Assembly (NCBI RefSeq): GCF_910592395.1
Contig: NC_088316.1
Span: 2,108,001-2,172,000 of the forward strand
Reading direction: 5' to 3'
Source of the DNA: Lineus longissimus
Taxonomy: Eukaryota > Nemertea > Pilidiophora > Heteronemertea > Lineidae
DNA: 64,000 nt
Made by a program: the position numbers and the translations under genes. The notes under the pieces are model-generated. The model made no database searches, had not been told where the DNA came from, and saw only the letters and a program-made list of their open reading frames with translations. This document shows, in pieces, positions 35,562-48,100 of this stretch (its first letter is position 1; each line of letters starts with the position of its first letter).

Positions 35562-38500
35562 ATGTGGAGATTATTTTCATCCATTCCTCGGGGTAAGACA
35601 TTTCACCGATTTCGAGTTTTCAGTGTTAGAAAGAGTGTAGATTTCCACGGTGATTTGCTGGCAAATGTCCATGTTACGTCATCACTACATTGTATTTCTA
35701 TACACAGCACTGGCAGTGTATTGTATTCAACTTGAATCGTATGTTCTTGGCCTTGGTTCTTGGCCTTGGGTAACGCACTTGACTTGTCCTTGTATCCACA
35801 GAGGGTTGAGGCAAAAAGTGCTCATTTTTTATAGCAAGAAATTGAGGTATTCTACAGAAGATTTTTACGAAGTTGACCACCTACCCTGCCCTGTCTAATA
35901 AAATAAAATTGAGTTGAAAATACTTACTCCCCGCTATATCTACATAACATTGGTCCTTTCTTTCAGCTGTGAGGCAGCAGTTTAACTCGTCTGTTCGTCA
36001 CACCGGGGCGTGTTTGGAAGAAGAAAACAAGCAGAAACCGACACAGAAAGTTGACAGCATTCAAGCTTTAAAACGGTAAATCCTCATGTTTATGATTAGT
36101 TTTCACATCATGATGCCTGTAAATGTTGTTGAACTCACATGTGTATTGCTATGGTACACCCTTGGATGAAAAAAACTCTTCGCATCAATGAGCCCTTGAT
36201 GACTTTAAATCAACAAAAAGTTGTACTCCGTCACGAAGTTAGGCCTATATCAATTTGTCAATTACGTTCTCCTCATCAATAAATTTCCAGATACAATGCA
36301 AGCTCAAAATCAAATGTTGCTAGATTGGAGACGGATCCCGGACGAGAGAAACACCATGACTGGAAGAAGTCGAAGTTCCGTGATGACTTCTGTTCTGCCT
36401 TCCTTTACCAGCAATTGGAGGCAATTCGATGGGTAAGTCAGGTGCCCATCAGATGAATACGACCTACAATCATGATTGCATGCGACGAAAATCACTTGTT
36501 TGCGATAAACATCTGAGGTGTGTGACAAGATCAGTGATCGCAGGTTGCAGTACTTTTAAAAATTGATGCTTTAGCTACAATATTATTCTTAATTATTGGT
36601 GAAAAGTCTATGTTGTTCTCTGCTACTTGGTTGCTTTAGTCAGAGATTTTCAGAAATAGAACGTTGTTGGATAGAAAAATGACATTAGATTTTATATATT
36701 TTTTTTGTTATAAATATTGAATATTTCTTATTGCAGGGTGCCGCTGTTGCTGCAGGTATCAGTCTGACAAAGCCGTTCTTTTGCAAACAGTCCCGCCACG
36801 AAAAAACAAAACGACAATCCATAGTCGCGGAAGTCGCTCTACATGTCCCGAAACAGCCGTGCGTATTCGCAGGAAGTGATTCCATCCTACCGTCAAAAAA
36901 TAAAAAGCCAGCGGACAGAGTTCCTGGGTCTGGGACGGATTTGTCGAATAAAAACGTGACAGCATCGCAATCGACAACACAAAAGGAACCGGATTTATTA
37001 GACGCTGCTGTGAAACAGTTTCACGATCTATGCGATTCGTACGTTGGGACAAACGAGAATTTAAAGGCGCTGAGTTACGTCAAGAAACAGGATTACTCGA
37101 TGGCTGTGGTGCATTGGCAACAAGCCAGCAATTTAGGATATTCGAAGGCTTCGTATAATCTTGGCGTCTGCTATGAGCAGGGTTTAGGGATTACCAAAAA
37201 TCTTACCAAGGTGGGTAGTATAAGGTCAACCCTGCTTAGTGTTTTCAGCAGGAAATGTGAACTCCAATTGTACTCGATTTAGATTTCATTTCTGTCTATT
37301 ACTATAGTCAGTTTTCCAGAGAACTGACTCACACCCTTGAAATTGGCATTCAATTCATTTTGAAAGAGGTCTAATTGCTTTAAAATTTCAAGTTATAGCC
37401 AAAATGGTGGTGTCTGTGGTCAACCCTTAAAGTGATTTCTACCGTTTTTTCAGGCAGAAGAGTGCTATCGGTCTGCGGCTGCCAAGGGGCATAAAGAAGC
37501 CATGTTTAACCTGGCAGCCGTCTTATTGAAAAAGAATCGTGATCAGGCAGAACCAGCGTATCAATGGATTGAGAAAGCTGCCAATCAGGGCCTGAAAAAG
37601 GTTGGTAGTTTTCCATTCTTCTTCTGCGTTAAGAACTTTTGAAACGCTTGCTAAACAGTCGGTTTGTTTTGGTGACGGAGTCGCCTCGTTTTGACATCAG
37701 TGGTTATGGTTGGGTTGATGCAAAATGTGGAGCAGTGAAAATGTGAAATGTCATTTCGTTGTTTAGTTTGAGGTGTTTTAGAGTAGAAATTGATATCTCA
37801 CTGTGGGTATTGGTTGTACCAACGAACACCACTTAGGTGCAGATGTCATTTTGCACCCTCGTGGTGTTTACTGAGACAGCCAATACCTCATTTCAGTATC
37901 AAAGCAGATATGACAATAGCCGCACTTACACCACCTGAAAATGGACCACCAATCTTGGTTTGGGAACCAATGCCGCACCATCGAAAATCCACCAAGCGCT
38001 TACACCAGCGCTGCAGCTAGTTATAAAATCCGGCTACAGATGGCGCGCAAACAATAAGCAGAACGCAGAAAGCCTTGGCAGAAAGCGCCATTTCGAAAGC
38101 GCCGCCTGGAGCCGAACCATCTAACTAGCTAATTGCCGATCCATTTGCGCGTACACCACGACAAAGCCGAGCTTTTAACAAGCCGGGCGAATTTGGACCA
38201 TCAAGCTTGGTGGGACAAATTCGCTCGGCAATTTGTATCGGCAATGGATTGCCGAACCAATTTGTCGCGGCAATGTGGTGGTGTAAGTGCAATTGGTCCA
38301 CCAATATTTCGTGGTGTAAGCGCAGCTAATGTTAGAATGAAAAATATAAGTGCGGAAACACTCTCATTCAATTCCCGGTACTCAATTGATTATTACCGCC
38401 CTAGCTGTAATTTGAAGAGCCATGAACTAAATTTATCTTTTTTTCAGGCCAAGACGGAGCTAGCCATTCATTACTTGGAGACAAAGGGGAAACCCAAGAA

Positions 38501-40442
38501 TAAGGCTGGGCCACTGCTGGAGAGCTCGGCCAACAGAGAGGTACCTATATTGCCTAATCTCTAACAATTGATGCGTCGCTCAAACAATAGTACCCATAAC
38601 TTTATTGCTCAACGCATCTGCTCAACTCATCCTTTTCTCCACTCAACCCATCTACTCAACTCATCGACTCAACTCATCTGCTCAATCCGTCTGCTCAACT
38701 CATCTTCTCTGCTCATCTTTCTCTGCTCAACGGCCATAAAGGTACACATTTTTCTTAATTTTTTTGTGAATATGTGTTTATGACCAACGATTTCATATAC
38801 AATTTGAAGACGGAAATTATTGAAGACACTGGATGTTTTTTGCAAAAGTTTAGAAATTTGCTATATCTCGTTATAACCTCATTCTTCCAGTTGGGTCTGA
38901 CTCATTGACTCACTATTTAAAGTTTGATAAGACATTCTTGGTATCAAGGAGCTGCTCATTCAGCTATGTACAAGTACAGTGGAACCCCCCTAAGGGGACA
39001 CCCTTTTTATAAGAGACACTTGTTTTGGACCCAAATGGGTTGTTTCCATTCAATTTGACCTCTCTAATGAGGACACCTCTCTATCAAGGAGAGCACTTCC
39101 GAGCAGTCCCGAGGGTGTCCTTTATAGAGAGGTTCCTCACACTGTGTGTTCAACTTCCTGTCAAGTCAGTTCCTTAGAATTAAAGTACACTATTGACAGG
39201 TCATACTTCTGTCAACATCATAAAACAATTGGTGGATTCTGAAATTGCTGTAACACAAATCCATTTGATTTTCAGAATGCACGGGATCAGTACTATCTGG
39301 CTCTCTGCTACGAAAACGGTTGGGGCGTCTGCCGCAATGAGTGTAAAGCTGCTCACTTCTATTCCAAGGCGGCAAACGCCGGACACGAAGATGCCCAGTT
39401 CAGCTTGGGGGCGTTCTTTGAACACGGCTTAGGAGGATTACCGGTTGATGCGCATTCGGCTAAGATTTTGTATCGCCAAGCTGCGGATGGCGGCCATCTT
39501 AAGGCCAAAGAGAGGCTTGACAAGATATTGGCGTTCGAGGCATTGCAGCGGTGGAATGGTGAGTATTGTTGATTCATTTTCTGAGTTTCCTCAAATAAGA
39601 TGAATAAATGTAAGTTCATATATCTAGGGCTTTTATAATGGAGAACATCGTCAGAGTGCTAAATATTTATTCCCATGTCAAAGCAGAAACCTTTCAGTAG
39701 AACTCGGATGAGCTGCTCAATCAGTGTTACAACCTGAGTATTTTTGACTGGCAACCATTTGAGCCCTGGGTGGAGTGAGGCATCTAAGGCAAGGAGACCT
39801 TCCCAGAGTCTCACGCCGACAGTGGGGATCAAACCAGAGACCTCTTGACCGCAAGTCTGGGACCTGAGCCACTACACCACCACAGCTCTTTCACCTTAGA
39901 TTGATATCATAATCACCTTGTCCGGTTTTCACTTTGTGACTGCACTGACACATTAAAGGCCTGTAGCGAGGATGAAAATCTGGCAGTAGTGAGATTTATA
40001 TTTCACGGTTTAAGTAATCATGTCTTCACACTTGTGTTTGATCACTTCAGAAATCCAAGAGTTAAACGTCAGCCCAAAACGCTCCAGGAATATAACATCT
40101 CAGTTCCATCGTTCAAAAACTCTGATGAAGGTGCCGTCGTGCAGTTCCCAAGGGTACGAGGTTCAAACATCTGCGTCGTCACCGAGCCTTACGGAATACC
40201 TCCGCCAACAAATATCCGAACTGCGTCTGCAGAATCAACCAATCACAGTGACGTCGTCGATTCCGCAATTTTATCTCGGCGGTGATAATGACAGTGACCC
40301 TAAAGTAAGAGACGATAACATTCGACCTCATTTCGATGTTTGGAGACGTTCGCGTGATATGAGAGTTTCGTTGCAGAATTCTGAGCAGCGTGATGTTGGT
40401 GCGGGGGGCGACTGTATAACACATGTAGAGGCACATGCATGA
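35562..40442 (+). CDS. DELE1: DELE1-like mitochondrial stress signal protein with SEL1/TPR repeats
   Basis: Eight exons: 35562-35592, 35967-36075, 36291-36432, 36737-37210, 37454-37600, 38448-38540, 39276-39558 and 40051-40442. All phases close, giving 556 residues. The first exon plus the next encode MWRLFSSIPRAVRQQFNSSV, an Arg/Ser-rich mitochondrial presequence and the reason for choosing this start. A short hydrophobic stretch, WGAAVAAGISLT, lies near 94-105. From about 200 to 425 are SEL1/TPR repeats: GYSKASYNLGVCYEQGLG, GHKEAMFNLAAVL, ARDQYYLALCYENGWGV and GHEDAQFSLGAFFEHGLG. The tail is Ser-rich with SSPSLTEYL. In mammals DELE1 is cleaved by OMA1 on mitochondrial stress and its C-terminal repeat fragment activates HRI to start the integrated stress response; the same role is inferred. 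The alternative, a generic SEL1-repeat protein, is less likely given the N-terminus and repeat layout. Confidence 0.88.
37919..38326. mobile_element. TIR element with GCRCTTACACCAC ends
   Basis: The left end gccgcacttacaccacc and the right end gtggtgtaagcgcagc are inverted repeats, and 'ggaccaccaat' / 'attggtccacc' repeat inside. A second internal gtggtggtgtaagtgc suggests sub-terminal duplication. It lies in the DELE1 intron before exon 38448. There is no transposase ORF. Confidence 0.65.
38570..38735. repeat. Degenerate CTCAACTCATC repeat
   Basis: Short imperfect 11- to 15-bp units (ctcaactcatctgctcaa) in the DELE1 intron directly after the donor of exon 38448-38540. Confidence 0.7.
38976..39137. 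mobile_element. Pogo/Tigger-like MITE
   Basis: acagtggaacccccctaagg at the left, ttatagagaggttcc at the right, with 'attcaatttgacctctctaa' inside: the reverse-oriented equivalent of the 4.39 kb copy. It lies in a DELE1 intron. Confidence 0.75.
39719..39892 (-). mobile_element. tRNA-derived SINE
   Basis: Minus strand: gagctgtggtggtgtagtgg (A-box region) and then CTGGTTTGATCCCCACTG (B box), followed by a 'cggcgtgagactctggg' body. It lies in the last DELE1 intron, antisense to the gene. Confidence 0.7.
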
Positions 40443-41111
40443 CCTTGTCACATTTAGTCTTAGATTTTTTATTTTTTATTTTTAAAATGTTTGTTTACTT
40501 TTGTATTGTTTTGGATAGGGATTAAACTGAGAGGGTGATTGTGTCTTCGTACCTCAATACATTGCTTCAAGCTATCTTTGAGGGCATGCTTTAGAAACGT
40601 GTGTGAAACTTAAGCGCTGTGCAAACAAGTGATAATGACTGCTACGTGCAACAAAAAGATCTCGTGTCTGCGGGTGAAACTGGTAAAGTCTGGCGATGAT
40701 CTCAAAATTGCTGGATGCCATTAGAGTTGAAATCTATTCATTTAGGGGAGGGGGTCAGCCTGTTCCTGACAAAAAATTGTTCACCTTTTCGAATTTCTAG
40801 CATCATCTAAAATATACATCTGACTTTTCCGTCTTTTTTAAGGGGCTGGGTGTTCAGAGAGAGGTCTAAAATTTTAGTTATTTTCAGATGATCCCTAACT
40901 CTAGCCTTATGACGTACATGTACCCGTTGACCTTCTATGAATTGAAATCATGCAAAAGAATGGAGTCCCTTTGATATTTTTTCATCCTTTCACTGTGTGG
41001 TCTCTCTGGTCAAATATGCAAAAATATTTAAGATGAGCTCGGTTAATATTGTGGGTGCTGTTTGTCTTATTGTTATGTGCTAAGTTGAAGGGGTCCGTGC
41101 AAGAAACTGAC
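40443..41111. other. DELE1 3'UTR
   Basis: Runs from the stop codon into the 51-bp array. No AATAAA is present here; attaaa near 40523 is a possible weak signal. The next candidate, aaaataaaa near 42755, would place the array inside the 3'UTR. Confidence 0.4.
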
Positions 41112-42092
41112 AATTGTATTTTGTTCATGCAGACATTTCATCTGCCCAGAATGCAAGGTTGGTCTTGTATTTTGTTCATGTATACATTTCATCTGCCTAG
41201 AATGCAATGTTGGTCTTGTATTTTGTTCATGCAGACATTTCATCTGCCCAGAATGCAAGGTTGGTCTTGTATTTTGTTCATGCAGACATTTCATCTGCCC
41301 AGAATGCAAGGTTGGTCTTGTATTTTGTTCATGCAGACATTTCATCTGCCTAGAATGCAAGGTTGGTCTTGTATTTTGTTCATGCAGACATTTCATCTGC
41401 CCAGAATGCAAGGTTGGTCTTGTATTTTGTTCATGCAGACATTTCATCTGCCTAGAATGCAAGGTTGGTCTTGTATTTTGTTCATGTATACATTTCATCT
41501 GCCTAGAATCCAAAGATGGTCTTAAATATTTTGTTCATGCAGACATTTCATCTGCCTAGAATGCAAGGTTGGTCTTGCATTTTGTTCATGCAGACATTTC
41601 ATCTGCCTAGAATGCAAGGTTGGTCTTGTATTTTGTTCATGCAGACATTTCCTCTGCCTAGAATGCAAGGTTGGTCTTGTATTTTGTTCATGCAGACATT
41701 TCATCTGCCTAGAATGCAAGGTTGGTCTTGTATTTTGTTCATGCAGACATTTCATCTGCCTAGAATGCAAGGTTGGTCTTGTATTTTGTTCATGCAGACA
41801 TTTCATCTGCCTAGAATGCAAGGTTGGTCTTGTATTTTGTTCATGCAGACATTTCATCTGCCTAGAATGCAAGGTTGGTCTTGTATTTTGTTCATGCAGA
41901 CATTTCATCTGCCTAGAATGCAAGGTTGGTCTTGTATTTTGTTCATGCAGACATTTCATCTGCCTAGAATGCAAGGTTGGTCTTGTATTTTGTTCATGCA
42001 GACATTTCATCTGCCTAGAATGCAAGGTTGGTCTTGTATTTTGTTCATGCAGACATTTCATCTGCCTAGAATGCAAGGTTGGTCTTGTATTC
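41112..42092. repeat. 51-bp minisatellite, about 19 copies, open in frame on both strands
   Basis: The unit runs from ttttgttcatgcagacattt through catctgcctagaatgcaagg to ttggtcttgta. Because 51 is a multiple of three, one frame on each strand stays open for most of the array and makes long repeat ORFs (up to about 217 residues). Variant units carry tgtata for tgcaga and ccc for cct. Homogeneity is highest at 41.6-42.07 kb. Confidence 0.95.
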
Positions 42093-42764
42093 TGTTCACA
42101 TATACAAACAAATACATCAAAGCACCAACACTTTTGTATAGCGAGTATGTCTAGTATCAAACCACACTGTGACATCTAAACATGAATCCAACTTATTCTG
42201 GCATCAGTATTGTTGTTATTCAAACAGCGTTATTGTTTTTTAAATCGATCTCAATCTGATACATGCCTCATATATCGTAGATTTTGGTAGCGATTGATTT
42301 AACCCTGGGGGCATTGGCATCGTTACATATTATTGCCTTTGTGAAAATCTAAACACATAATCTCAATATGCTATAGCTTGGCTATTATTGATTAATGGAA
42401 TGAACTCTAGAATGGCTAGCAGTACTGAAGCATCTATAGAGTTAGAAAATAAAAGTTTAAAATTTGAAGTGAAAATTGTAAAATTACTACATTGCATCAT
42501 GGAGTGAAAAGAGGAGGCTTTAGGCTTGGCCTACACCCGAGGGTGTCCTTAATAGAGAGGTTCCACTGTATTTCCTGTGAGCAATGAAACTTGAGAGTAT
42601 GCTTGTATATTATGTCTGCTTTGGTATATAATGGTGATCGGGGAAAGGGAAAAATGGTTTTATGAGCACTACCACAAAGGTTGTTATAGCTTAAGTTTTC
42701 GAAGTACCATTGTAAATATGTATATATTGATATTTTTGTAGTGTGAAACGTGAAAATAAAACCA

Positions 42765-43055
42765 TGGTGTCTCTGAAGAATATACATTCTTTCATCTTGT
42801 CTTTTCTTTGGAGCTGTAGAGGTTATTAGTCTCTGTCCAACCACGGAGTAGGTTGGGAGGGGACTTATGCTTTCACTTGGAAATTGTTCCCCAAATTTTC
42901 ATCCATGCCCCTCACCCTGGAGAATATATATTCTTTCTTCTTGTCTTTTCTTTGAAGCTGTAGAGGTTATTAGTCTCTGTCCGAACACGGAGGAGGAGGT
43001 TGGGAGGGGACTCATGCTATCCCTCGGAAACTGTTCCCCAAATTTTCATCCATGC
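42765..43055. repeat. Duplicated segment of about 130 bp
   Basis: cttgtcttttctttggagct through ccaaattttcatccatgccc occurs at about 42795-42912 and again at about 42938-43057 with few differences. The two copies are directly oriented. Confidence 0.8.
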
Positions 43056-43904
43056 CCCTGGTAACTATGACTTATTCATTGTATTGTTCATATCATGGAG
43101 TTAGCTTTCCCCGGTTGAGGGAGAATCCTAAGTGTGCCAGCTGACTCGACTGACAATTCTAGTTCTTACAAGTATTCCAGCCTGGCTTGACATGGAGTCT
43201 GTATTAGGATCAAGCCATGAAATGCTCAACAGCGGGGTGCGGCAAGACATGTTAATCAAAATGTATTTATGGAGATGGAGGGAAAACTACTGATGCCAAC
43301 TGTGGATGACCATTGCACCAGCTGTTACCTAATGGCATAAACTCCACAACAAATTTCTTTGGCGGGGTGCTGTGAGCATATTGTGACACAATTTATAATC
43401 ATTTATCTTGGTCCAGGTTGGCAGCAAAATCTGTCCGGGTGCTAACTGCCAAGTGTCCGGGTGTAAAAATGAAAAAATTAATTTGTCCTGGTACTGAGCC
43501 TGGACAAAAAGCAACATGGACGACTGAGAACTAGAGAAGAAAATGACTCTGTGCTTGAGAAATTATGATATGATGATTCCTTGGATAGTCTTTCCTCCGA
43601 GGAAAGGTTAGAAAAAGGGCAGTGCTGCATTGCCATGCAATCATTGGGGTGCATGGGCATCCAAAAAGACACCTCAGGGTGTCACCCTCTCTCTTTGTCA
43701 AGGAGTCGAATTTTAGTCTGGCTTCTCACCCGAGATCACTCTGGCATGCTTGGAACTGCCTGGAGTCAATACTCCAGCCAGCACAGCCCCCCCCCCCAGG
43801 GTTACCAAGACACACAAGCTTGTGCACCGCAAGCAAGGTAGTGGACCATTGTGTGACATCACATCTTTCTTCTTTGTTTTTGTTTCATGACATACTACAC
43901 AACC

Positions 43905-44335
43905 AGGCCTATGTCTCTTAAAAAACTGGCTGTCCTCTCTTGATCCCCAGAGCTTTGTATTCATTAATGCACCGTATGGCCATGTGGCCTGTCTCTCGGT
44001 GTCCCAGAGTAGGCAGTTCTGGAGCATCACAAGAGGATCGCACTGTAAGAACCAGGCCTATGTCTCTAATAAACCTGTTGTCTCTTGTTCCTCCCTTGAT
44101 CCCCAGAGCTTTGTCTCCATTGATGCACCGTATGGCCATGTGGCCAGTCTCTCGGTGTCCCAGGGTGGGCAGTTCTGGAGCATCGCAAGAGGATCGCACC
44201 TTAAGAACAAGGCTTATGTCTCTTATAAACCTGGCTGTCATCTCTTGTTCCTCCCCTGATCCCCAGAGCTTAGTCTCAATTGATGCATGTACGGCCATGT
44301 GGCCAGTGTCAAAGAAGTTTTTTATGGCGCTGACC
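43905..44335. repeat. Three tandem copies of a unit of about 150 bp
   Basis: aggcctatgtctct starts at 43906 and 44054, and aggcttatgtctct at 44210. Each copy contains gatccccagagctttgt, ccgtatggccatgtggcc and cggtgtcccag. The third copy is cut short. The overlapping ORFs on both strands are due to the repeat. Confidence 0.85.
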
Positions 44336-45118
44336 AACCATGTGTTTCACCTGCAACAAAGGGTCACATGGCTTAAGGGATTGTCCAAAGTTGGCTTAGG
44401 CCATCTGACGTGTTCCGCGTGTGCACATTTGTTTTGTTGGAGCTCTGATTCGTCTTTGTAGAAAAGGTCTATCATAGTTTCTCCCTGGTATAGAGCTGTA
44501 CAAATAATAAGGATAATTTTTTACTATTACCCCGGTACACAATTTTTTCCTTCTTTATTTGTATATAATCATATCACAGCACTTTTCACACAGAAATCTA
44601 TGAACACAATAAAAACAACTGATTGTTAGCTTCAATAGACCACATTAAAAAGTCAGGGAATTACAAACATGCAATACACCTGCGTGCACAGTATGATGCA
44701 CTGTTAAGATGTACACAAAAGTGTTTGTTGTCAATTGTCTTCAATACATGTGAGATATGAAATTCATACAGACAGACCTCTCGAAAAATGTGACATCTAT
44801 TGAATGCTGTAAGATGAATGTCCACATAACAATCTAAATCTTATATAATGAATGTCAATTTTATAATTTCCCTGAGAGAGATTGTTGAGAGTTCAACCAA
44901 ATTTCAAGTCTCATGATATAGCTACTGGCTGGACCTGGACCCATCCATACAGCAAGACAACTCCATTGCCTGCGATGTGCTCATGATAAGTGACAAGACC
45001 AGGTTGTGGAAGACTAACACGTAGGACTGATTGCAGCTGCGGGTTGACTACTGCACCTGACAAATTCCCTTAAGCATACACGTTCGGTCTTTATCTAGGT
45101 CAAGACCTCGCAATATCA
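44336..45118. other. Spacer and HDAC-like 3'UTR
   Basis: Nothing coding is recognised. The minus-strand 3'UTR of the HDAC-like gene starts at 45118 and runs leftwards; a precise minus-strand AATAAA was not pinned down. Confidence 0.4.
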
Positions 45119-48100
45119 TCATGAGACGAACATTTGATTCTCGCACCAAATCTGAAATGATACAAAACAACCCAGTCTTATATCAATGAAACTAGAGTCT
45201 TTGCTGTAACATGAGCTTATAATTTTCTATGAAAGCATCATCATGAATTGAAATCCAGAAAGTTCCCTAGGGCACCTAGATTAATCGAGGCACTCAGCAA
45301 TGCATTGTCAATAAATATCAAGTTTTTTATATATTCTTGATATAGCCCGAGGTGAGGGCTTGGCTAACAAAGGATGCAGTTAGTCAGAATATGGATTGTT
45401 GCAGATGAGTTTAATTGAAATAAATTCCTATGCCTAAAGGCAAATACGGAGCCTCATCGCCCAGTGGTTAAAGGCCTACGCCGTTCGTAAAATTCGAAAT
45501 TTGTATTTGAATTTGAAAATTTCAAATTGTGTAAATTCGTACTGAATATAAATTTCTACAATGCCGTTTTGTAGACAGATATACAAATACTATTGATACC
45601 AAATTTCATCAAATTTGTATGCATAATAACGGCACTTCAGCATTGAGTATATTCATTTCTATTTTCCTGGACCACCAGTAATTATGAACGGCGTATACCT
45701 CTCTAAAGTCTCCCACGTGACGATTTCAAAGTTATGTGGCTTAAGGACAGCCTGGCAAGGAACCCACCTTTGAAGCCACTCTATGGACAATCGAATGCCT
45801 CCTTGAGAGCTCGTTATGATCATGGCAATAACCGCCACCGATGACGGTCACACATGGGACGCCCTTCCTCAGGCAAAGCTCAATCACATAGCTGTCCCGG
45901 TCGTATAAACCTGAAAAAAACAGAAATGTAAACTCTTTCGGAAAAGTCAAGCTGTAAGTGATCTAATTGTTGACCGAGGCCATGTCCCTGGCCATACTAT
46001 TTAATTCTTGTATGGTATAAACCAATTATGTATGATGAGTTGACCAAATAAACATACTTATACTATTAAACCATGTAATTTGAACTTATCTTCAGTATTA
46101 TGACTGAATTCTGAACCAGCTCAAATTGTTCTCTGAACTATATGTCACCTGTCACAGCAAAACCCAGCGCATGTCACTCAGAAGATGAGCCTAAATGACA
46201 CCAGGAGATACATGTAAAGGAAGCAATTGAAGTACTCAGATCACACAAAAGGCAGACAATAGTGAAATGAACAACCAGTCTGTCTCAACCTGCCAAGGTT
46301 AAAACAATGCGTGTCAGGTTTTGCTGTGACAGGGCATGTATCAAAATTCTTCCAAAGTATTTACCTCTATCTGTGAGATCGAGTTTTCCCAATTCGTCTC
46401 TAACATGCGGATCGACCCCAGCGTCGGATGACATCTGGGCGGAACGAGTCCAGCAGAGCTGGGAGGTGGTCGGAGAGGATGCGTATGTATTCGTCATCCT
46501 GTAGGAGAAATCATCATTAGGATAGAGGTCACATACCTTGTACATGTATAAACTTTTAAGCCATTTTCAAGTTAAATCCATACTTTCCACAGCCTCATAA
46601 CTTTTTCCCTGACGTACCCAAGGAGAAATACTCTTACAGTCACATAGACCTATCCTAGCCTGTCAACCATGAAAGTTTTATGTACATCATGTGTGATAAT
46701 CGCAGGGTTTGGGGGGGGTCTGAAGTTAGTGGAATCATTTTTTGCAGCTTTCAACCCGCGAATCAAGGCATTGACACCAGATACAAGTCCCATTCAAAGG
46801 ACTGTGAAGAGCCAGGAATCTCATTTCCTTGAAAGCCACACCGCTTCATCCAGAAATACAATCCTGGGTTCTCCCCGGGATCGAAACCCGGACCCTATTG
46901 CGTGGTAGCCAGCAGTGTTAACCACTAGGCTATGAGGCTCCTCGAACACTTTAGGTAACTCACCTTAGTGTGATTCTCGAGACCAATGTCCAGATTACTC
47001 TTCTGTTTCATAAATGGGAAATTCTTTTGGCAATGCATGGAAAATGTAAAGACACGTGGGTCATTCTGAAAAATAAATGCTGTCCCATCCCCCTGAAATA
47101 CAGAGAAATAAAATATCAAGCAACATTAGTCTTTAAGCTGGGTTATCTTAACCATTGGTGAGAACAAAAGCATTGTCAAAATTTCTAATGACCTGTAGTC
47201 TCTTTGCATTATATTCCTAAAGAACTTGGCTTTCAACTGATCCAAAGACTTTATATGTCCTCCATATCATCATTTTTTAAGTGTTGTTAAAAACGGGTGA
47301 CCTTTCATCAAAAATCCACCTTTCCCCCTCCCCAATGCACACAGATGACTGCATAAAAAACTCACTAGATATTCATTGAAATGAGCTCAGAAAATCCCCA
47401 CTTATCCGAGTGTACCCGACCCATTATCCCAAGCCCCATCTATCCATACCTGCTGTCATTCATTTACCAATAGATTCAATCAATGCAGTACTTTAAGATT
47501 CATTCAACATTAATTCCTTACCTGGTGAACATCTAGATCAACAATGAGCACCCTCCCAACTTTTTTCCTGTTGAGTAGATATTGAGCTGTGATGGCCAAG
47601 TCATTGATCATGCAGAATCCAGAACCGTGGTCAGGGAAGGCATGGTGTGTCCCTCCACCAGTGCTGGAGGCCAAGCCGGTCTCGAGGGCAACTTCAGCAG
47701 CCAGGATTGTACCACCTGCAGAAACCGATCAAACAACCATTGCAGATTGAGATCTACAACTGTGAAGTTGTCTCAACAGAAAATAAGATTCTAGTAGAAT
47801 CGGATGGAAACACCTGAACGATGATTCAAGAAATATTTTCCTCTTAGTTTAAGAAATATCAATATCAATATTTATACTTGAGTCTAAAGCTCAGCATCAT
47901 TTACCAGTTTCCAATCTGCATCTGCTGACTATTCCTTCTGACCAGGGGAAGCCGCCTTTTCTAATTTCTTTGGCATCAAGGTTCCCACTGAATAATCTTG
48001 AGATATATTCCCTCGAGTGGACCAAGCTGCAGACATCCTCTGTCACGGGATGAGGTGTCAAGACCTGTTGAGATGAGATTACATTGTCTTGTCGAAGATA

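Noticed and set aside
35650-35898. 82-residue ORF in the DELE1 first intron
   Set aside because: No splice sites and no recognisable domain; lies between two phase-matched exons.
46861-46945. tRNA gene
   Set aside because: It has A- and B-box features but no properly paired acceptor stem, and a SINE body follows; called a SINE.
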